From: Ulota crispa | Lineage: Eukaryota; Streptophyta; Bryopsida; Orthotrichales; Orthotrichaceae | DNA: 64,000 bases | Assembly: GCA_963920765.1 (NCBI GenBank) | Contig: OY987243.1 | Location: 23,245,419 to 23,309,418, forward strand | Direction of reading: 5' to 3' | Shown: positions 57,704 through 64,000 of the stretch, piece by piece | How positions within the stretch are numbered: position 1 is the first letter of the stretch | Layout: each line of letters begins with the position of its first letter | Notes under the pieces: model-generated | The model's database searches: none | The model's input: only the letters and a program-made list of their open reading frames with translations | Told to the model about the DNA's origin: nothing | Program-made: the position numbers and the translations under genes

Positions 57704-58162
57704 TAATCTCTTGAGGTCAAGCCTCTTATGTTCAAAATGACAGCATTGCCACCATTGTTGACTAGGCGCCAGATTTGCAGTATACAAGGTTGGACTCATG
57801 GGAGATTGAATAAGAAATTGGCACTAAAAACTTGCTAAAAGCGCTTAACAATAGTGCTCATCTTTGCACCCAGCCTACAATCTTTTATATGTTCTTTCAT
57901 CATGTTCACTTGCCATTGTCGACCGCCAACAACATCACCTTTGGTGTGGATAGATGTTGAAGACCTTATATTCATCTTAGCATTTAGATCTAGCTATACT
58001 TTTAGTATAGTTCAAGCTAACTCACGGGTCTCTATTAGCCAACTAAAAGGGCAATTGAGAGCATATTTGTATATATGTTTTTGGATTATATTTTTGTTTT
58101 TATCTGCTATTAGTGATAGTACACGATGTGTTGTATTTAGCGATCTCTATTTACACGACAGC
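57704..58162 (+). other. gypsy 3' region before the LTR
   Basis: Mixed sequence without assigned coding. 58054-58161 is a 108-bp segment that recurs at 58531-58639, on the other side of the 3' LTR. Confidence 0.5.
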
Positions 58163-58639
58163 TGTCACGTGATGTGGCATCGTGGCTATGCTACTTCAAA
58201 TGAATGTCATTAGTAGATGATCTTTGTTTTTAGTAGTTTTGAGGAAGGTTAGGTACTTTGACACCTCATTCTAGTTGACACCTCATTCTAGTTGACACCT
58301 CATTTGAGGCCACTTAGGATTTGGAGTTAGTTAAAGCGCGTCACTTCCCTGACTTGGCATTCTTTGCCAAGTCAAGTCTTGTGAGGTGTTTTTGAGAGAA
58401 AGTACGCTTGCTGTGTTTTCCTAAGTTTTATACTATCTTTCACGTTTCTCCTTGCACTCTTGGATTCTCTCCTGAGCAGAGTGAAAGGTAGCTTGACTAA
58501 CGCTTAAGTGTTTAGATTTTGTATCTTATCATTGAGAGCATATTTGTATATATGTTTTTGGGCTATTTTTTTTGTTTTTATCTGCTGTTAGTAATAGTAC
58601 ACAATGTGTTGTGTTTAGCAATCTCTATTTACACAACAG
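58054..58639 (+). repeat. 108-bp direct repeats flanking the 3' LTR
   Basis: 58054-58161 and 58531-58639 align end to end (both start ATTGAGAGCATATTTGTATA and end CTATTTACACRACAG) with about eight differences. They may be the end of an LTR present twice (tandem LTR or LTR-LTR recombination), or a duplication that accompanied insertion. Confidence 0.85.
58163..58530 (+). repeat. 3' LTR segment of the gypsy element
   Basis: Homologous to 48696-49046. It contains an extra tandem copy of a word of about 17 bp (TTGACACCTCATTCTAG-type, near 58265-58300), which accounts for the longer length. It is flanked by two copies of a 108-bp segment. Confidence 0.88.
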
Positions 58640-59930
58640 ACCTCCAAATACAGACAACCACACTACTTGCCAAATTAGTGGTTAGAAATTTATCACCTGG
58701 AGAAGAACCATGGAAAATCTTGATGCATAATAGAATCTTTTCTAGTAAACCCAGGGGTAACGCTAAATGGCACTCATCATCAAATTGGCTATTTTATCAT
58801 AAAGGGATATTTTCCTCTAATGATTTTGATTTGATGAAATTTTGTCTCAAGGCTTTTTCTAATATCAAGGGTCAGTTTATATTACAAAATCCAACCTCCC
58901 AGGCAGCCATTTTGAGGCAACCATTATTTGAAAATCCCATGGTTTTAGAAAACAGGGATTCTAAGCTAGGTTTCAGAGAAAAAATGGGCCTGCATTTATG
59001 GGTCAAAGCTGATATTACTATGGTTTGTGATATGTGGTGTCCTAAAAGGGAGGACTGGATATCGGTCACTGAAATAATGAGGTGTTTGAAACCAAGGGGG
59101 ACAATAACAGTGACTGATAGGAGAAGGAGACTCAAGATTTTATCCCGCATTCCTTGGGAGCCTCGTTAGATAAATATTTGATGGAGGGTAGGGGTCCTCG
59201 GAGATTGGTTTTTTTGTTCTGTTGAAAATACTTTCTACCTGATAAGAGACTCTGAGGGCAATGGCTTCAGGGTGGTGAAATTCGAACTTTCTATCAATTC
59301 TAATCTGCTTGTTGAAGTGGAGAGAACATTTTTTTACCACCATCTACCTTTAAACTTGGAATGGTAGTCTTGTGGGAGGCTAGGTATTGTGCTTTTATTG
59401 TAACAAATCCACAAGATGTCACTATTCCAAGAAATAAAGTAAGGAGGATGCCAAGAAACACCATTGAATCTTTTCAATGGGATTTGGCCAAATGGAGTTA
59501 GCCAACACATGGAATCTTAAAGTTTGCCAATTTTTTCTCATATACTTCAAAACGAGGTTATCAAGCTATACTTCAGAAAAAAAAGGAGACTTTGACTTGC
59601 ACACAAGAGATGAAAAACCTGCATTACATGGAGGCTTAGATTAAACAAATGTATTCATTTTTATGGCATCAGAGCTGACCAAGAAAAGAAGCAACTTTCC
59701 TATGGCTACTTCTCAATAAGGGCATGGTACTTGGCGAAACTTTAAAATGGATGGCTCCTGATATTGACAATAGTTGCGTATTCTGCAACAATGCCTTGGA
59801 AACTTTGCAACACTTTTTATGGGAGTGTCCATTTATGCAAGATATTTGGAGGAGGTTCAATAAGGTTGCCAATCTCACCAGGTCATTAAACATTAGAAGA
59901 TTCAAAACGGCCTTGTTTGGACAATGAGAT
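58640..59930 (+). pseudogene. LINE ORF2, C-terminal part with zf-RVT domain
   Basis: Resumes the LINE right after the gypsy element with LAKLVVRNLSPGEEPWKILM, the usual sequence downstream of RT in plant L1 elements, and runs in frame to 59169 (to RRRRLKILSRIPW). 59724-59927 holds the zf-RVT module CVFCNNALETLQHFLWECPF (C-x2-C, H-x4-C). Stops and shifts lie between. Confidence 0.85.
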
Positions 59931-60637
59931 GTCTCTTGCACAAACAGTATAATTCGGTATGTCCTTCAAGACCAGTCATTGGATTTATTGAGGACATTTA
60001 TCATATGGCAGATGTGAACTGAAAGATGTAGGAAAAAGTACTCTAACATTTCTGCTAGCAGAGAACGCATTTTGGGTTCTGCTTGGATTAACACTTTGCA
60101 TGCTAGCTTAGTAATATGAAAACTTTTTCATGTAAATGTTAAGGATTCAAAAAAGCTAGCAAAGTTAGAGTTTGCTTTTAACCAAGAATGGTCACTCCGG
60201 AGTTGCACTTTTGGTACTGGTGTTTATCACTATTCCCCTCCTGTTTATTTCTTATGAAATAAATTTTTTGTGGTACCACCATAGGCGGTACCGGGATAGC
60301 ACCCTAAAAAGCCTCACTAAGGCAATTAGCTTATAGCTGTGTATATAGAAGTGTGCATTTTAAACTTTCATCTTTTGAAAACTTGCCATTTTTTAATTTT
60401 TTCTTTCATTTTGGGCTTAAAATTGGTTTCCGTACACAAAATATTGGCTCACTATTCATGGCTCACCATTTCATGCTCACAAAATAGCATTGTCCTTACA
60501 TTTGTGAAATCAATTACAAAATCATTATTTTCAATTTAATATAGTGAACTTTCAATTCATTTGTATACATTTTTTTGTTTTTGTTGCCTAACTTTTTTGG
60601 CGGTAAGGTAGATCTGTCCAAAATTCTTGGTCATGCG
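59931..60637. other. LINE 3' end and spacer
   Basis: GTACCACCATAGGCGGTACC near 60270 is a short inverted repeat that may mark the LINE 3' UTR. After about 60310 no feature is recognised. Confidence 0.4.
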
Positions 60638-60849
60638 GTGCATGATAGTTATAACCAACAACTCTCAATTCAAGTGGTTAGTTTGAAGCTTTGTCAAAAA
60701 AATTATTAAAAACTTGAGTCCACCAAGATGAAGCTTAAGTTTCTCTTGCTTGGTGGTGAAATTACTTTTGAGCTACTAGAATGAGTATTTATGTTGTGCC
60801 TTAGTATTTCTTATTTGGCCAATAGTTGTTGGTTATAAGTGTCATGCAC
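60638..60849. mobile_element. MITE, second copy of the AGTGCATGAC family
   Basis: Left GTGCATGATAGTTATAACCA and right TAGTTGTTGGTTATAAGTGT followed by CATGCAC, matching the 9950 element throughout the interior with an insertion and substitutions. It directly abuts the next MITE. Confidence 0.8.
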
Positions 60850-61152
60850 TAAAGTAGGAGCACCCACAAGCGTCAATTTAAGGGTTTTGAACATGCTGAG
60901 TGTTAATAAATAGCTAGCAAATTATAAGATCCTATTAGGTACAGAAAAATAACAAGTTTGCACTTTCAAATGTATTATCTGAATACTGTGAGAATAAGTT
61001 GTGAATTTTTAAAGAGCAAACTGCCATTACACCCATAACCAACATTAAGATCGTACATTCTTGTAATTACATCTATAAATTTCCATAGATTTCCGAAGAT
61101 TTTAAAAGTGACGATTATGGGGACACTAACGCTTATGGGTGTTCCTACCTTA
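60850..61152. mobile_element. MITE of the TAAGGTAGG family, second copy
   Basis: Left TAAAGTAGGAGCACCCACAA and the inverse of the right end (TAAGGTAGGAACACCCATAA) form inverted repeats of about 24 bp. Related to 15324-15741. Confidence 0.78.
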
Positions 61153-61571
61153 TACGCCCAGGACGTCTTCGAGGTTTTCATCTCGGGACTCCGGATGTAA
61201 TCCTCCACAAGCATGATAATCATCCCCTCAACGACGATCATCCATAGTATTCATCCTTTCCTGAGTATGGCGGGGACGCATTTCGAAACCCTAGTGTCCA
61301 GGGAAAGCCGATCGATCATGCGAAGTGCGATCTCGTGCGAACTGCAGGAGTCTGTCGATCGATGCGGAGAGAGCGCCGTGGTTGTGATTCAATCACGGCG
61401 ACTAACTTATGCGAAACTATTGAAATGCAGTAATCCATCGGAAGTGTGCTGCATATGCGGCGGTGTGCAGTTGGAGATTCTCGAAGCTTTTCCCCTTGGT
61501 TCATTCAAACAGAAATTTGGTCTCGATTGAAGAGGTGGAAGAGCGTATTGTTGTATTTGAAGAAGAGCATC
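61153..61571 (+). promoter_or_regulatory. Upstream region of NUP160
   Basis: Contains an open frame (61213-61530) with no family resemblance, probably 5' UTR or chance. GC content rises towards the start codon, as at a gene promoter. Confidence 0.4.
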
Positions 61572-64000
61572 ATGGAGGTGCCACTTCTCCACAACGATGC
61601 CGTGCAATGGACCGTATTCCGAGTACCGGCCTCTGCGCCAGTTGGTGCGTCGCCCCGCTGCTGCGCTCTCGCTGGCGATGTCGGGGGCGGAACCACTCCT
61701 CCGTCGTCCTCTGCAGCTGCGCACGCCAATACTATCATCTGGTACGCTTCGTTTTTGGAACACTGTATCATAATTTGTGGTGAGGCTAGGGTTTATGCCT
61801 AAACCTTGGATTTTTAAAGACTAAGAGGTTTTTTAATGATTGAACGAGAGGTTCTCTTTCGGCTCATGAGCTCTTACTGAATTCATAATTGAACGCATTT
61901 ACTTTCGGAGGATGGATAACTGTTAAGATTTTTTAGAGCGTGAAAATGGAATCAGACTGTTTTTTTTCCGTCCTACGATTTCTAGTTCAGTAGTAATTTG
62001 AACTTTGATGAACGTTTTTTAATCGTTGTAGCCGTAATTAAGCTTCAAAATAGTGTCCTTTAAAATAAAAGTAGAACAAGCGCAGACTAACGCAATCAAA
62101 AATTCAACTTAAAACGGAAGCAGCATGGAATATAAATCTGTTTTTGTTAACCTTGCTTGGGAGGCATTTGAACTGAGCTAGATGAGTGTGTGGCTGTTCT
62201 TTAGGTTTTGTTGTTAGAACACACTCGTACTTGTCATGGAATAAGCTAGAGGATATCATTTGGTATTACTTGGAGTATTTTGTTCAATATTTAGGAGTGT
62301 GCTATCATTGGGAGATTAGTGTTGACCTGTGGGGAGAACACCTTTTTGAACAGTCCTTATGAATTTGTGAGCAATTTCAAATTTGGACGTGGTAGATCGT
62401 TATTAGTATATCACTAGAGAACTCTATTTAAAGACCAGTGGTCATAGAATCGTAGCCAACTCGTGCTTACACCATTATCAATGAGTCTAAACTAATTGTG
62501 AAGGGAAGTAGTCGTTGTCCAGTCTTTTGCAGGCTCTTGCTTTTTCCAAAATTTGAGTTTTCATGATGATGTGGCTAGTCTTAAGAGCGAGGTCTAAACT
62601 AAGCTGGGGGAGGTTTATTCTGCCTTCAACATCGAGGATGTGAATGATGCCTCGAAACACTTAGACTTGAACTGAGCTTGAGGAGAAATGATGGTTTTTG
62701 ATGCGTTCATATTGAAGTTTGAACGCCTTCTTATTTTTACTGCAGTGTTATCTAAATGGAACGGTATCCGCAAGGATGTTTCTGTTTATTTTATATTTGA
62801 AGGAAAGCTTACAGCCAGCAAGGGCACTCTTAAAAAAAAATTGCATGTTGATCAAGGTTCTAAGTGAAGATTGGAGTCAGAACGAAATCTGGACTCAACT
62901 TTGGTCTTTTTCAAATTTTGCAGGCGTATTCATGCAGAGTCATCCAAAATTTTGGAAATGGTAGAAATGTCAAGTGACCAAGATGTTCATAGAAGGGGGC
63001 TGCACCTCGTATTTGAAGATAACCTCTCTTCATTTGCTTGTGTCATTCCATCTCAGGTATGCCTCTCATGCTATCATCTGTTCTCTGTTTATGTATGTCC
63101 TTGCGGAATTACTCTTTCAGCTAATGGCTTTGTTTCACCGTAATTTGTAATTCCTTAGTGCTCTTTCCCATAACCAACTCTGACTGGTGGTTCTGGCTTC
63201 AGTATCGTTGGTTGTGCTGAAGTGCCCTCCTTCTGATGATTAGTTGAAGACGTACCATTCGATGGTTGGCGTTAGTGGACTGGTCAGTAGATTGGGTCGT
63301 GATTCTGCAGGTTTCATCTGCTGCTTATCAGGAATGAACTGCTGCAATGAAGACTAGGTCGTCACTTAGCATTGATGTGTACCTGCGTGGGCTTGTCAAT
63401 GTAGCCTTCTATATTGTTTTGTCCTTTCCCATTTGAGCTTTCAATGTTTTATTTTTCCTTATGGAGCATCCAATGACTTCCAATTTTAGTTTGAAAATAC
63501 AGATTAATTTTTTTACATATATTTGGAGCAATGCAGAAAATTCACTAATGAACCGAGTATTTGTTGTCCGTTATCTCAGGTCACAGGGAAAACCCGATAT
63601 ATTGTATGGGTTTTAACTGCGGGGGGCGTTGTGTATCGAGCACAAGTCTCTGGGGCGGCAAGCGGCTGGATGTTGTATGGCAACCAGCAGCATGATGTGT
63701 CTGCGGACGTACAGCGATTGCATGAGGTTACTGCGTTTGCCGCTACTCCTGAGGTTGCCTGCCTCGGTGGTCGAACTGGATCCATCTCTTGTATACCATT
63801 TGGGGCTGATTCACTTTCTTCCACTGTAGCTGGTGAGTTATAAGCATAGGAACGCGTCAGTGTTTCAATCGACGTGATAAACGAAAAGGTTTTTGAGTGT
63901 TACTTTGAACAATATCCAAACTAGATCTAGCAGCTGATTTAATCATTTCCATGATACACTATTTCAGATAGAACTACTAGGGACGAAATTAAATCACAAA
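61572..64000 (+). CDS. NUP160: Nuclear pore protein NUP160, 5' part (runs off the window)
   Basis: Three exons join in phase: 61572-61741, 62924-63056, 63580-63832, with the last donor GTGAGT leading to an intron that leaves the window. The start MEVPLLHNDAVQWTV fits the N-terminus of plant NUP160. The splice junction gives TIIWRIH, followed by LHLVFEDNLSSFACVIPS, YIVWVLTAGGVVYRA and VTAFAATPEVACLGGRTGSI, a beta-propeller start. NUP160 is a scaffold of the NUP107-160 complex of the nuclear pore (mRNA export, hormone and cold signalling in plants). About 185 residues of a protein of roughly 1500 are visible. Intron 1 is 1182 bp, intron 2 is 523 bp. Confidence 0.85.

Larger units (their letters stand above)
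48696..58639 (+). mobile_element. Ty3/gypsy retrotransposon carrying a DNMT domain and PHD finger, inserted in the LINE
   Basis: Bounded by TG (48696) and CA (about 58638) inside LINE codons: the LINE reads GGLKIVD to the left and DLQIQTTTLLAKL to the right, so removing the element restores LINE coding. Flanks GACT and GACC could be a decayed target duplication. Domain order: gag with zinc knuckle, protease, cytosine methyltransferase, RT, RNase H, integrase, PHD finger. RT before integrase gives Ty3/gypsy order. All domains are interrupted by stops. Confidence 0.88.

Noticed and set aside
61213..61530. Separate gene upstream of NUP160
   Set aside because: No conserved motif, it overlaps the expected 5' UTR, and the true start at 61572 matches the NUP160 N-terminus.
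1..64000. tRNA, rRNA or snRNA genes
   Set aside because: No cloverleaf box A/B pair or rRNA-like segment caught my eye. A covariance-model scan would be needed to exclude small RNAs.

Overview
This is a nuclear window from a streptophyte plant genome, most likely a seed-free lineage (charophyte alga, bryophyte or lycophyte). The host genes have many short exons with GT-AG introns, AT-rich intergenic DNA and TTTAGGG-type telo-box promoters. Their closest recognisable relatives are plant proteins (plastid DAR GTPase, APC10, organellar methionyl-tRNA formyltransferase, NUP160). The transposon mix is unlike that usual in seed plants: a PiggyBac element, and a Ty3/gypsy element that carries a cytosine methyltransferase and a PHD finger. 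I cannot name the species.

Layout. 0-9 kb is repeat-rich: a broken gypsy gag with a candidate LTR, two unidentified minus-strand coding remnants, a 610-bp array of a 10-bp repeat, and small TIR elements. 9.2-14.9 kb holds a truncated duplicate of the promoter and first codons of the downstream GTPase gene, then an intact nine-exon gene for a secreted or membrane-anchored C2H2 zinc-finger protein. 15.3-22 kb has small elements, the original of the duplicated block and the plastid RbgA/DGP3-like GTPase gene. 24.1-26.6 kb holds the six-exon APC10 gene. 28.5-32.4 kb holds a ten-exon minus-strand methionyl-tRNA formyltransferase gene. 33-38.3 kb is a PiggyBac element bounded by TTAA. 39.4-60.2 kb is one nested stack: a plant L1-type LINE split by a 2.7-kb CACTA-type element, a 130-bp CACTA hairpin and a roughly 10-kb Ty3/gypsy element. 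61.6 kb to the right edge is the 5' part of NUP160.

The host genes are unrelated housekeeping genes (plastid ribosome assembly, organellar translation initiation, cell-cycle ubiquitin ligase, nuclear pore) and form no pathway or cluster. Most of the biological novelty is in the mobile DNA. The gypsy pol region, in essentially one reading frame, encodes a DNMT-like domain, RT, RNase H, integrase and a terminal PHD finger. The copy is dead: stops and motif losses look like G:C to A:T changes, as expected for methylated, deaminating DNA.

Exon joins were worked out by hand from splice signals and reading-frame phase. In all complete host genes the phases add up to an uninterrupted frame. No database search or transcript evidence was available.
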